From the NCBI GenBank assembly GCA_016716125.1, contig JADJWZ010000039.1:75445-139444 (forward strand): a stretch of DNA of 64,000 bases, given 5' to 3'. This DNA is from Ignavibacteria bacterium. Its GTDB lineage: Bacteria; Bacteroidota; Ignavibacteria; Tepidaquicellales; Tepidaquicellaceae. The translations under genes and the position numbers were made by a program. Each line of letters starts with the position of its first letter. The stretch's first letter is position 1. Positions 45,638 through 56,161 of this stretch are shown here, one piece after another. A model generated the notes under the pieces. The model saw only the letters and a program-made list of their open reading frames with translations, made no database searches and was not told the origin of the DNA.

Positions 45638-48190
45638 TCAAATTTTTATAAATTCATTAAGCCCGGTAAAGTAAATCGAACCGAAAACTTTTTTACCGGG
45701 ATATACTTTTTCAACAACATCCTTGTATATGCTGATCTGCTTCTTATACTGTTCAAGATATTTTTTACCGCTGCCTGTTTTATAATCCACTATTTCATTT
45801 GATCTCATAATCAAAATCACTTACGGATTCTTTGCCTGACAATGCAAGCAGGTCATTAAAAAACTGAGACGGTCTGCTTGTAGTGAAATAAAGATATTGC
45901 TTTGCCCGCGTTGCCGCTACATACAAGAGTCGCCTTTCTTCATCATAATTTCCTGTCTTCAGCATGCATAATAAAATTTCACTTCTCCAGTTATCAAATA
46001 CTCCCGAATATTCTCCGATGCTGCCGAATTGTTTCCTGAGTCTGATTCCGCTTAACGGATTGAAGTATATGTTTCCGGAAATATTTTTGTCGAAGAGGAA
46101 AACCAATGTGTTCATATTTGCAAGTATCACTACCGGATATTCAAGACCTTTGGAACCATGGATAGTCTGAAATACAACGGCATTCTCCGTATTGCTGATC
46201 TCTATTTTAAATTTATCGAGCTTAAGCGTATCTATCAATTTCGCAAGATCTCCCGGCGACAGCAGTTCGTTTTTGGTACGGTTGCTGAATTCGGAAATTA
46301 TTGCATTGCAGTATTCATCTTCAAAACCGTAGCGGGTGAATATTTTCTATTAAATTCGAGTAAATTTTTTTTTCTGAAGTAAGTTTTTTTCCTGAAATCA
46401 AACAGCTCTTTAAATAATCGGTTTCAATGCAGTCTTATTTATTGCTTATCAGATCAGTCAGATATTTTAATTCATTAAAATTATTTCCGTCCGTTTTTCA
46501 GGATCGGCAGCCATCCTTCAGCGGAATTCACATTCAGCATTACCCGCAGCCATGCAAGCAGAAGGATCCCCTGCTGAGAAGCAAACAATTCAAGTCCTCC
46601 TTCGAAATTTACAGGAATGTTTTTTGTGATCCCCTCTTTCTGCAGTTTCAAACCGAATTCATTTGTCCGGGAGAGCACGCATATATCGGAATACTGAATT
46701 CTTCTTTCACATTTCACGCTGCCGTCTTTTTCAAATTCTCTGATCAGATATTTTTCATTGTTTGTCAGCTCTGATATTTTTTTAAGAATGAGCTCTGTTT
46801 CACTATCAGAATCCTGCTCAACAGATTCATAAAAAGTAATTTCCGAAATGTCATCGAGATTTCTAATTGCAGTTAATGACTTACTGAAATTTTTACTGAC
46901 GAATTCAGAATCCGGCTCGTCATAATTTGTCCCTTTACATAATAAAGTATGCAGACTGAAATCGAGTATCTCTTGCGAACTCCTGTAATTATATTCAAAT
47001 GTAATTTTATTTATTGCTTCAGTTTCGACATTAAAATTTATTCTTATCATGTCTTCATTTAGAATTTCTTTATATTCGGAAAGTCTTTCGCCAAAGTGAG
47101 TAATGTTTTCTATTGTAGTATTTCTGAATCCGTAGATCCCCTGTTTCCAGTCGCCGACTACTCCTATATTCGCAGAGCCGTTTACTTCCCTGCAAAGCAG
47201 CATCAGCAGAAGGAACTGAATCTCATCTGTGTCCTGAAATTCATCTACCATTATGTATTCAAATTGCGACGAGATTCTGATTTTTTCATCTGTGAATAAA
47301 ACCAGATATGCAAACATAATTACAAAATCGAAATTCAGAATATTTTTGCTGAGCATATATTCAATGTAAGAGAAATAAACGTCTCTCATAAAATCAATTA
47401 GCTCTTCCTGCATTTCATCATGAAAGATCTCTTCTTTCAGACTTTCTAATACTCTTTTCCCTTCGAGCTTATCTTCACAATTGAAATCAAAAAATATTTT
47501 TTCCTTTAGGCCTTTCAATAAGTTGTGCATTTCATTCTGCTTTTCGCCTCTTACGCCGATACATTCCTTATTTAATTCGAGAAACAATTCTGAAAATTCA
47601 ATACTATTTCCTTTTAACACTTCACCGCCTGAACCGAACCATCCTTTATCTGTTGGAAATATTCCGACGCTGCAGAGTTTTTTAATTGAATTAAGAACAG
47701 AATTTAAATCACTGCCCAGACTTTTATAAATGTTTTCATATTTCCTGAAAGTATTTTTTCTGAACTTCAGATAAAATTTTCTGAACAGATCTGATTCGTA
47801 ATTTGACTCTTCGGCTATGTTAAAATTTCCCGTAAGCATTTCATCTATCCCAATTATAGACGGAGCTTTCAGTCCGTATTTTTTTAGAAATCTGAGACAG
47901 TAAGCGTGAAAATTCAGTACAGGCGCTTCAAGCAGTTCCGTGACATTTATATCCTTTTCATATACCGCTGTAACAGCATCATTTCTCATCTGCTCGGCAG
48001 CATTTTTTGTAAAAGTTATCAGAAGAATATCTTTCGGATGCACGCCGGCATTTATGAGATTTTTATATCTTCTGATAATAGTATGAGTCTTTCCCGTGCC
48101 TGCTCCGGCATCGACAAGATAAATTCCGTTCAGCGATTCCGCAAAAGTATCCTGCGGATTTATTTTCTTTGGATTATTTTTCATCTGCAA
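45638..48190 (-). pseudogene. addA: AddA/UvrD-type helicase-nuclease, broken by several indels and one in-frame stop
   Basis: Superfamily 1 helicase fragments lie in order: 46481-48190 has Walker A VDAGAGTGKTHT, the LITFTKNAAEQM motif, motif II VDEFQDTD and motif III GDWKQGIYGFR; 45795-46238 has TIHGSKGLEYPVV and motif VI EERRLLYVAATRAK; 45638-45820 has the nuclease piece EIVDYKTGSGKKYLEQYKKQ. Breaks fall near 46485, about 46435 (in-frame TAA after LISNK), about 46330, about 46300 and about 45810. The nuclease GxxD half expected before DYKTG is missing, and the total (about 850 residues) is short for AddA. It overlaps addB by 17 bases. It may be decayed or locally mis-sequenced. Confidence 0.75.
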
Positions 48191-50851
48191 TTAATAGTTT
48201 ATTCCCGGGACATATATTCAGATAGTCGCAGTATTGACAGACACTACGCAGATCATTTACAGGTCTGTTTGGAAAATCAGAAACATAACATGAATTAATT
48301 TCATCAATGATCTCGCGGACATACTTTACAAATTTATCAGCATCATCTTTATAAATATAAGGATATTCCTTAGATCCTTTTCTCGCGCAGTTTATATATT
48401 TTAGAAGAGGCAGTATAACATCTTTTCTGAAAGTACTTTCTTTTCTATTACCGAATTTTTCATAAAAAATGTTTTTTTCATACCTCATGAAGTCGTGAAT
48501 CTTTGTTTCAAGTATCTCTTTAAGCGAACTTAATTCATAAAAATCAATTTCGTCATATACTTCTAAGACCAGTTTTTTATACTCTTGTAAAGACAGATCG
48601 GATTTGACCGGAAGGTCCAGCTTATCATAAAATGCAGGAGATACAATAAACCTTTTAAACGTTTCCGGAATATAAATTACTTCAGTTTGGGACTTATCAG
48701 ATCCGGTATTGCCTTTTATGTATTCATTGAAATTTAAAAGAAGGTACAGGTAAATAAAATTTATTTCAGAATCAGGATCATCCTCTCTTTTTCCGGTGAT
48801 ATAAGAAATAGTCTGAAAATTCGCATCATCAGCTTTATCTTTTTTAATTCTTTCGACATTAAATTCCTTTATAAGCATTTCTGAGTTTTTACCTGATCTT
48901 GAAGATTTATAATCAATAATTGTCCTGCCGGATGTAAGATCGATTTTACCTGAGATGCCTGAATCAGGAGCTCTCAGCCATTTCTCCGTATTGAGATATT
49001 TTCTTTCAAGCCGTGTCTTTTTAAAAAGAAAATTGCTTTCCGCTTGTTTTGTCCTTTTTGTTTTTCACAATTTCATACTCAATTTCATTTTCCATTTTAT
49101 CAAGAAAATCCATGATCACTTTCATACCTACTTTAAAATTAGATCTTTCGGTATCCGAATTTAATTCATTCATAAAACCCGAAAACTCCTTCATAATAAG
49201 CTCGAGTAATTTGTCGAAATTTTTTTGCATAAAGGATAATTAAAGCAAAATTCAGCAAAACAGTGAAGGAAGTACCTTTTAGAAAATAACTTTTTCTCTG
49301 TTTGAGTTACAAGCTTGCCGTATGAAAACTTCTTTGGACATTTGTAAAAAGTATTTAAGGAAGAAGGTGAAATATAATTTATCTGAACCGGAGGACCGGA
49401 TTTTAATTTGTGCTGAAAGACTGTATCCGGCTTTTTAACCGGTGATTCCTGAATTGCCATTACAGGTGAGAAAAACTCATCATCAAATTTTCTAATGTTT
49501 TGTCCCGTAAGAATATTGAAATAGTAACATGGTATGACAGGCCGGTTATTCCTGATACTCTGCGCTATATATATTTTTTCTCTTCCCTGAGATAAAAGTA
49601 TCTGAAACTTTTCAAGATTCTTTTTTTCTTCAGCTGATTTATCAACATAAGCTTTATCTGTGCTCAGTCTCGTCCAGCTGTCGTCCATTCCTATAAATAG
49701 AGCGATCTGCCTGTCGACAAAAGCTGAATTGCCGGCATTTACAAACAGCACGCCTTCCTTTGTTTTATCAGTTTCAATATCAATATTGAGAATGAAATAG
49801 TTAAGAGTATTTAATCTTTCTCATTAATTTTTATTTCCAAGTTCAGTAAATGCAAGAAAATCCCTTAACGGTTTACTGAAATTTTTTCCCCGATAGAAAT
49901 TCTATTCTGCTATAAAGTTCAAAGAAGGTAAATTTTCAATGTCTCTCATCAGATTAAAACATCCGTCAAAATTTTATTTCCTTTGTTTTGCACAATGTAT
50001 CCCGTTAGACTGAAATCAGAATATTTTCTGTCTAAATTTATTCCGAAAATTGACTCAGCAAAATAAATATCCTTTACGAGGTGATCAGAAACGTTAAATG
50101 AAGATTCAATGAATGACAGAAAATTGCTGACCGAAATATTTTCTTTAAGAAAAGTTTTCATCTCCAGCTTAATACCTTTTTTGCTTAAACTTGATTTTAT
50201 GAGATCTTTTAATTCGCTGTCAGTATTAAAGATTCAGACATCGTTTTGATTTTCCGGAGTTACTAAAGTTGTAACGGAATTTATCAGATCCTTTGTCGAA
50301 TTAAAAAGATAAGTTCTGTTAAGCTTCAGCTCTTTATCTTTCATTAAGTTTACTCTATACGGAAATGTTTTGATTTTCGGAAGGACCTGCTTATCGAGTT
50401 CATTGAAAAGTTCATAACCTGCTACAGTTATTTTTATATCCCCGTAAAATCTTTCGTCAAAATTTTCCATCGCATACTCAACAGTTTTATATTTTTCCAG
50501 ATATTTGAGAAAGTCTTTTTCCTGAGTGAGAAATAATTCACAGCTTTCGAGCAGACCGGTATGATTCCATATCTCTATTATTTTCTCTATGCTCTGATGA
50601 ACATATTTAAGGGACTTATGGGAATGCTTTGTGATCTCAATTATAAGTTCGGATTTTGAATATAATTTATCGAAGTAAAGCGTACCGTATTTTAATGCCA
50701 GCTGCCGCGGCGTCATAGCGAGAAGTCCAAGACGCGGCATATCTACATTCCTGTTAAGCGCTGTTGCAAGCGGAGCATCACTTGTTATGACAAGATCGAA
50801 GTCTTTCACTTCATCGTATATTTCACTGATACTTTTGGATTTGTTCATCAT
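48174..50851 (-). pseudogene. addB: AddB-like PD-(D/E)XK nuclease with 4Fe-4S motif, broken by indels and an in-frame stop
   Basis: The N-terminal piece (50234-50851) starts MMNKSKSISEIYDEVKDFD and ends at a TGA; the same frame continues after it (IFNTDSELKDLIKSSL, then MKTFLKENISVSNFLSF), so this is an in-frame stop. Later pieces carry GKNFSKPLRDFLAF, DKTKEGVLFVNAGNSAF and the nuclease core: ISPSSLNTFYKCPKKFSY, GKIDLTSGRTIIDYKSS, and C-terminal SVCQYCDYLNICPG, the iron-sulfur cysteines of AddB. Indels are seen near 49025 (T run), 49230 and in 49800-49950. It is translated before addA with an overlap. AddAB processes double-strand DNA ends for recombination. Confidence 0.75.
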
Positions 50852-50956
50852 TTCAATTCAAATAGGTAAATTGAATATTAATTTTCAAAATAGTTAATTA
50901 ACTTCGTAAAAAAAATTCTATGTTATCAATATTCTTATAAAATTTTATGGCATTAT

Positions 50957-51742
50957 ATGGCAAAGAGTAAAAATAAAATTAAGATCTTCTCCTGGAATGT
51001 GAACGGGATAAGGGCAGTTCAGAATAAAGGGTTTATGGACTGGTTCAAAAAATGCAAGGGAAATATTATATGTCTTCAGGAAACAAAGGCGCAGCCGGAG
51101 CAGATCATTGATGAAGTTAAAAATATTAAAGGATTTACATCTTACTGGTTTTCTGCTGAGAAGAAGGGTTATTCGAGTGTGGCGATATACAGCGATACTG
51201 CGCCGAAGAATATTCTGACCGGATTCGGTAATCCGGATTTTGATAAAGAAGGCAGAGTTATTATAGCTGAATACGATTCATTTGCTCTTGCAAATGTTTA
51301 TTTCCCTAACGGCGGAAGAGGTCCGGAAAGAGTTAAATACAAACTGGACTTTTACGACGAACTCTTTTTTTTCCTCGAAAAAAAATACCGTGACAGAAAA
51401 GGCATTATAGTAGTCGGCGATTACAATACAGCTCATAAGGAAATTGATCTTGCGCGTCCGAAGGAAAATACGACTACATCAGGTTTTATGCCGGTTGAAA
51501 GAGAATGGATCGACCGACTTTTAAATCTCGGTTACATTGATATTTTCAGAAAGTTTAATACCAAACCTGAACAATATACTTACTGGGATCAGATTACCAG
51601 AGCGCGTGAGAGAAATGTCGGATGGCGGATCGATTATTTTCTCGTAACTAAGGATATTGCTGACAGGACTTTAAAAGCTGAGATTCATTCTGATATAATG
51701 GGAAGCGACCACTGCCCGATCTCAATTACTCTCGAAGTGTAA
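50957..51742 (+). CDS. xth: Exodeoxyribonuclease III / AP endonuclease
   Basis: A 261-residue EEP-fold nuclease for base-excision repair. Visible motifs are FSWNVNGIRAV, IICLQETKAQPEQI (catalytic Glu), the GRGPERVKYKLDFYDEL loop, VVGDYNTAHKEIDLARP and the C-terminal GSDHCPISI with the catalytic Asp-His. The first ATG at 50957 is used. It is divergent from addB, and its stop codon abuts the start of the next gene. Confidence 0.95.
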   Translation: MAKSKNKIKIFSWNVNGIRAVQNKGFMDWFKKCKGNIICLQETKAQPEQIIDEVKNIKGFTSYWFSAEKKGYSSVAIYSDTAPKNILTGFGNPDFDKEGRVIIAEYDSFALANVYFPNGGRGPERVKYKLDFYDELFFFLEKKYRDRKGIIVVGDYNTAHKEIDLARPKENTTTSGFMPVEREWIDRLLNLGYIDIFRKFNTKPEQYTYWDQITRARERNVGWRIDYFLVTKDIADRTLKAEIHSDIMGSDHCPISITLEV

Positions 51743-52765
51743 ATGCAGGCGATCGTCTTACATCAAACCGGAAATAAAAATAATTATGCTGATCTTTTCA
51801 GTATTAAAGAAGTTCCTGCGCCCGGTATTTCCGATGATGAAGTTTTAATAAAAATTTTTAACGCTTCTTTGAATCACCGCGATCTCTGGATCGCTGAAGG
51901 CGCATATTCAAAGATCAAACTTCCTGTTATATTGGGATCAGACGGTGCGGGTATAATTTATGAGAAAGGAAAAAATGTTAACAATTTTTCAACCGGAGAT
52001 AAAGTAATAATATATCCATGCAGTAACTGGGGAAGCAATGAGAATTTTCAAAACAGGAATTTCGAAATTCTCGGAATGCCCGCAGACGGCGCATTCGCTG
52101 AGTATCTCAAAGTTCACTCTTCGGCAGTTTTTAAATTTCCTGAACATCTAGACTTTATTCAGGCATCAGCATTCCCGCTTGCAGGACTTACAGCATACAG
52201 GTCTTTATTTGTCAAAGCGGAAATAAAAAACACTGATAATGTTTTGATCACCGGAACAGGAGGAGGCGTAGCATCATTCGCACTGATGTTTGCTTTAATA
52301 GCCGGAGCAAAAGTTTTTGTAACATCGGGAAGCGATGATAAAATAAAAAAAGCGGTTTCTCTCGGAGCAGAAGGCGGTGTGAATTACAAAAGCGCAGACT
52401 GGATAAATGAATTAAAGGATATCACGGAAAATAAAATTGATATTGTCATAGACGGATCCGGAGGGAAATATTTTTCCGGGTACGTTGACCTGTGCAGCTA
52501 CGGCGCAAGGATAGTTTCATACGGAGCGACACTCGGAGCGGCCGGTAAACTGGATCTGCACAAAGTTTACTGGAAGCAGTTGAAAATTTTAGGTTCGACG
52601 ATGGGAACAGTCAGTGATTTCATAAACATGCTGGAATTCGCAGACACAAACAAAAGTATACCCATAATAGATAAAGTATTTCCCTTCAAAGAATATCTGA
52701 AAGCGTTTGACAGAATGAAAGATTCAGAACAGTTCGGCAAGATTGTTCTGGAATTTGCTAAGTAG
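51743..52765 (+). CDS. Zinc-binding dehydrogenase / quinone oxidoreductase (MDR superfamily)
   Basis: A 340-residue medium-chain reductase. The N-terminal GroES-like domain has NASLNHRDLWIAEG and LGSDGAGIIYE. The NAD(P)-binding loop reads VLITGTGGGVASFAL. The catalytic zinc ligands of alcohol dehydrogenases are not evident, so a quinone reductase or crotonyl-type reductase is more likely than a true alcohol dehydrogenase. Its ATG directly follows the xth stop codon, which suggests coupled translation, though no functional link is known. Confidence 0.85.
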   Translation: MQAIVLHQTGNKNNYADLFSIKEVPAPGISDDEVLIKIFNASLNHRDLWIAEGAYSKIKLPVILGSDGAGIIYEKGKNVNNFSTGDKVIIYPCSNWGSNENFQNRNFEILGMPADGAFAEYLKVHSSAVFKFPEHLDFIQASAFPLAGLTAYRSLFVKAEIKNTDNVLITGTGGGVASFALMFALIAGAKVFVTSGSDDKIKKAVSLGAEGGVNYKSADWINELKDITENKIDIVIDGSGGKYFSGYVDLCSYGARIVSYGATLGAAGKLDLHKVYWKQLKILGSTMGTVSDFINMLEFADTNKSIPIIDKVFPFKEYLKAFDRMKDSEQFGKIVLEFAK

Positions 52766-52946
52766 CTTTATAGATCACTTCAGTCTTCATTCATATAAAT
52801 TTTAATTTCAGATAATTCCAGCTAATATTAATTTTCATTTCAGACGGAACTTTAACAATTTTTAAATCATTCAATAAAAAATCTAACCATTTTAAATTCT
52901 TTTTAATAAACTCATATGTATAATTTTTCCGAATTAAATTAAAATC

Positions 52947-53372
52947 ATGTTAAAAACATTTTTTGAGACAAGAAAAGATCTGGGAATATTGATACTCCGA
53001 CTTGGGATTGGAACTGCTTTTATATTCATTCACGGATGGAATAAAATGCTCGGAGGACCGGAAACATGGGCGAGGATCGGAGGAGCAATGTCTACTTTAG
53101 GTATCACATTTGCGCCTGTATTCTGGGGTTTCATGGCTGCTCTTAGCGAATTCGGAGGAGGATTACTTTTAATACTCGGGTTATTCACGCGGACGGCTTC
53201 ATCTTTTATGGCAGTTACAATGATCGTTGCAGCTGCAAGACATCTGACAAATTTAGATCCATGGAACAGAGTATTTTATCCCATAGAAATGCTTTCAGTA
53301 TTTGTCGCTTTGATTTTTATAGGAGCAGGTAAGTATAGTCTTGATGCAATGATCGCAAAAAGAAAAAAATAA
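52947..53372 (+). CDS. DoxX family membrane protein
   Basis: A 141-residue protein with four membrane helices. DoxX features are LILRLGIGTAFIFIHGWNKM near the N-terminus, GFMAALSEFGGGLLLILGLFTR and the basic C-terminus. Members are linked to thiosulfate:quinone oxidoreductase or redox stress, but often lack known function. It is preceded by a 181-base AT-rich gap with nothing recognised. The stop overlaps the left arm of an inverted repeat. Confidence 0.85.
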   Translation: MLKTFFETRKDLGILILRLGIGTAFIFIHGWNKMLGGPETWARIGGAMSTLGITFAPVFWGFMAALSEFGGGLLLILGLFTRTASSFMAVTMIVAAARHLTNLDPWNRVFYPIEMLSVFVALIFIGAGKYSLDAMIAKRKK

Positions 53373-53457
53373 TTCTCATAATTGATCATTGATAATTGAT
53401 AATTGATCATTGATAATCATTGATCATTGATCATTTTGATCAATGATGAGAATTATT
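53368..53457. repeat. Long inverted repeat between convergent genes, with TTGATCATTGATAA tandem units
   Basis: Arms AATAATTCTCAT (53368-53379) and ATGAGAATTATT (53446-53457) are extended inward by TTGATCA and TGATCAA. The loop is made of degenerate ATTGATCATTGATA units. The left arm contains the DoxX stop codon and the right arm encodes the last codons of the DUF948 protein. The foldback is AT-rich without a T run, so terminator activity is possible but not proven. Confidence 0.65.
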
Positions 53458-53868
53458 TCTTTTGTTTTTATAAGCGTCGAAAAAAGTTTTAACGCCCGCA
53501 GATACAGCAGAAATTGTGTTTACAGTATCCATAATAGGCGGTTCAATTTCATTCATAACTTTCTGCTGCAAATTTAAAACTCTTTCCGTAGAATCCTTAA
53601 CATTATCGACAACTGTACCGAGTACATCCATATTGTCATTAACTTTACCGGAAATTTCAGTAACGCTGTCAGCAAGAGATTCTATTTTTTCAAACGTTGC
53701 AATTATTTTTGGTTTTAATTCCCTACTGTCATCAGCGATCGAGTTAATTTTTTCACTAATTACTACAAATAATTTACTGATCTTTACAAGAAAGAATATG
53801 ATCACCGTAAACAGAATTACAATAATAAAATTTACGATAATCTGTGATATTTGAAGTGTCTCTTCCAA
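53440..53868 (-). CDS. DUF948-like membrane protein
   Basis: A 142-residue protein with one N-terminal membrane helix (about residues 10-32) followed by a long coiled coil with heptads such as ISEKINSIADDSRELKPKI, resembling the bacterial DUF948 family. No enzymatic motif. It is adjacent to the YtxH gene on the same strand (20 bases apart), a frequent pairing in envelope-stress loci. The C-terminus overlaps the inverted repeat. Confidence 0.7.
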   Translation of the reverse strand: MEETLQISQIIVNFIIVILFTVIIFFLVKISKLFVVISEKINSIADDSRELKPKIIATFEKIESLADSVTEISGKVNDNMDVLGTVVDNVKDSTERVLNLQQKVMNEIEPPIMDTVNTISAVSAGVKTFFDAYKNKRNNSHH

Positions 53869-53887
53869 TATTATATTAATTAATTAA

Positions 53888-54306
53888 TTATGAGCTTTTT
53901 CTTTTCTCTTCATTATAAGCTTCAATACCTGCTTTAAATGCATCCTTTATTTTCCTGATTCAGAAGATATAATATCTTTAGTAGAATCAATTGTACCGGA
54001 TGCTTTTACTTTTGCATCATTCAATACATGGTTGGCATCATCAATCAGTGAACTAGCTTTCTTCTTTGCGTCAGAGATCAGTTCTTCTGATTTTCTTTTG
54101 CCTTCGTTAATAAGATTTGTAGCTTTGGATTTTGCTACCTGCAGATATTCAGAAGTGTCATCCATTAATTCATCCTTTTTAAGTCTGATGTCGTTTCTGA
54201 ATTCTCTTCCGCTTTTAGGAGCGTAAAGAAGAGCGATTGCAGCGCCTAAGACGCTTCCGGTTAAAAATCCGAGTAATAATCCTTTTGTTGTTTTATTGTC
54301 ATCCAT
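53888..54306 (-). CDS. YtxH domain protein, one indel near the C-terminus
   Basis: The 119-residue reading has the YtxH opening KGLLLGFLTGSVLGAAIALLYAPKSGREFR: one hydrophobic glycine-rich helix followed by a charged helix with repeats of the SDAKKKASSLIDDA kind. A missing A at 53950-53953 ends the protein at SESGK; adding it continues KIKDAFKAGIEAYNEEKRKSS to a stop at 53888-53890, which is the normal YtxH C-terminal motif. Function is unknown but often stress-related. Confidence 0.75.
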
Positions 54307-54385
54307 TGTAAAATCTCCTTATTTGTTTTTTGATTAATATTAATATAAACTAATTTTATTTTATTAGCAAATTAGATTTTTATTG

Positions 54386-55777
54386 TCAGATATTTATCGC
54401 TTCATTGTAAGCAACCCCTACTGCTTCCATGTTTGCTTCGCTTAAAGTAGGATGCGCGTGAACAGTTTTTAAAATTTGTTCATGCGTAGCTTCAAGAGAT
54501 TTAGCTAACACAAATTCCATTATTAATTCAGTAGCTTCGACACCGACAATGTGCGCTCCGATCAGTTCATCATATTTTTTATCAAAGATAACCTTGATCA
54601 TACCGACAGTTTCACCTAATGCGCGTGATTTACCGCTTGCGGAAAAAGGAAATTTTCCGACATTGATCTCATAACCTTCTTCAAGAGCTTTTTTCTCAGT
54701 AAGACCGACTGATGCAACCTGAGGCTGACAATAAGTACAGCCGGGAATAGTGTTGTAATCAATGTCCGGAGTATGCATCCCTTTAATTTTTTCAATACAG
54801 TTTATTCCTTCTGAAGAAGCAACATGCGCGAGCCACGGCGGTCCGATGACATCGCCGATTGCATAAAATCCATCGACATTTGTTTTGTAATCCTTATCAA
54901 CTTTGATGCTGCCTTTATCGACTGCAATACCGATTTCCTCAAGTCCGATATTTTCAACATTCCCAACGACACCGATTGCGATCAACGCTACATCAGATTC
55001 CAGAACTTCATTACTTTTACCTGAGACTTTTGTAAGGACTTTGTTTCCTTTTACTTCTACGCTTTCTGTTTTAGTGCCTGTAAGTAATTTTATTCCCCGC
55101 TTTTTAAATTCCCTGGCTACAACATCAGAAATATCTTTATCTTCTACAGGCAAAATATTCGGAAGCATTTCAACAATAGTAACTTCCGTTCCGAAAGCGT
55201 TATAGAAATATGCAAACTCAACACCGATCGCGCCGCTGCCGACAATTGTCATTTTTTCGGGAAGGTCTTTGAGGATCATCGCTCCTGTCGATGATAAAAT
55301 TCTTTTTTCATCAAACTTAAGATTACCGAGACTTCTTGTCCTGGCGCCGGTTGCAATAATATTAAATTTAGCTTTTACTTTTTCCAGTTCTTTACCTGAT
55401 TTATCTTTAACGGAAACAGATCCGTCCTTATTAATGAATGCAGCGCCTTCAAGTACGTCGATCTTATTTTTTTTCATTAGATATCTCACGCCTTTTTCAG
55501 AAATGTCAGCTACGCCTCTCGACCTGGCGATAATTTTTTCAAAATCAAATTTAACATTCTCAACTGAAATACCGAAGTCGTCAAGATTTTTTATACCGTT
55601 CATAAGTTCAGCGTTTTTCAAAAGCGCTTTGGTCGGGATACAGCCCCAGTTCAGGCAAATGCCGCCGAGTCTGTCTTTTTCTATAATAGCAGTTTTAAAT
55701 CCAAGCTGTGTAGCCCTGATAGCAGTAGTATAACCGCCGGGACCGCTTCCGATCACAATGACGTCAAATTCTTTCAT
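54386..55777 (-). CDS. lpdA: Dihydrolipoyl dehydrogenase
   Basis: A 463-residue FAD-dependent disulfide reductase, the E3 part of 2-oxoacid dehydrogenase complexes or the L-protein of glycine cleavage. The FAD loop is VIGSGPGGYTTAI, the redox pair is GGICLNWGCIPTK (Cys41/Cys46), the NAD loop is IVGSGAIGVEFAYFY, and HAHPTLSEANMEAVG holds the active His-Glu. Length is normal. E1/E2 genes are not adjacent. Confidence 0.95.
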   Translation of the reverse strand: MKEFDVIVIGSGPGGYTTAIRATQLGFKTAIIEKDRLGGICLNWGCIPTKALLKNAELMNGIKNLDDFGISVENVKFDFEKIIARSRGVADISEKGVRYLMKKNKIDVLEGAAFINKDGSVSVKDKSGKELEKVKAKFNIIATGARTRSLGNLKFDEKRILSSTGAMILKDLPEKMTIVGSGAIGVEFAYFYNAFGTEVTIVEMLPNILPVEDKDISDVVAREFKKRGIKLLTGTKTESVEVKGNKVLTKVSGKSNEVLESDVALIAIGVVGNVENIGLEEIGIAVDKGSIKVDKDYKTNVDGFYAIGDVIGPPWLAHVASSEGINCIEKIKGMHTPDIDYNTIPGCTYCQPQVASVGLTEKKALEEGYEINVGKFPFSASGKSRALGETVGMIKVIFDKKYDELIGAHIVGVEATELIMEFVLAKSLEATHEQILKTVHAHPTLSEANMEAVGVAYNEAINI

Positions 55778-55908
55778 TTAATAATTGAGATATTTGTTTA
55801 GAGATTTAGAATATTTATTGTAAGTTTTATTTAAATTACTAATATTGAAACCGTATCTCAATGTAATATTTATTAAATTATAAATTAAATTAAAAATTTA
55901 AACTTGTT

Positions 55909-56136
55909 TTGACACAGCAGGCGGGAAAATTACTGATAATATCCGGACTGATAATTGCAGCTATAGGCGTAATAATAATGTACTCAGACAAAATTCCTTT
56001 TTTAGGAAAATTGCCCGGAGATATAAGGATAAAAAAAGATAATTTTGAATTTTACTTTCCGCTAGCTACTTCAATTGTTATCAGTCTGATAATCTCATTA
56101 ATAATGTATCTGATATATAAGATGAGGGGCGGGTAA
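55909..56136 (+). CDS. DUF2905 family small membrane protein
   Basis: A 75-residue protein with two membrane helices. The first contains GKLLIISGLIIAAIGVII, then KIPFLGKLPGDIRIKKDNFEFYFPLATSI, the DUF2905 signature (GxLPGDIxxxxxxxxFYxP). Function unknown. The start appears to be TTG at 55909, and no ATG precedes it. Confidence 0.8.
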   Translation: MTQQAGKLLIISGLIIAAIGVIIMYSDKIPFLGKLPGDIRIKKDNFEFYFPLATSIVISLIISLIMYLIYKMRGG

Positions 56137-56161
56137 TCAATTATAAAATGTGAAATTATAA

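Noticed and set aside
53368..53457. Confident terminator call
   Set aside because: The stem is AT-rich and no T run follows, so it is listed only as an inverted repeat.
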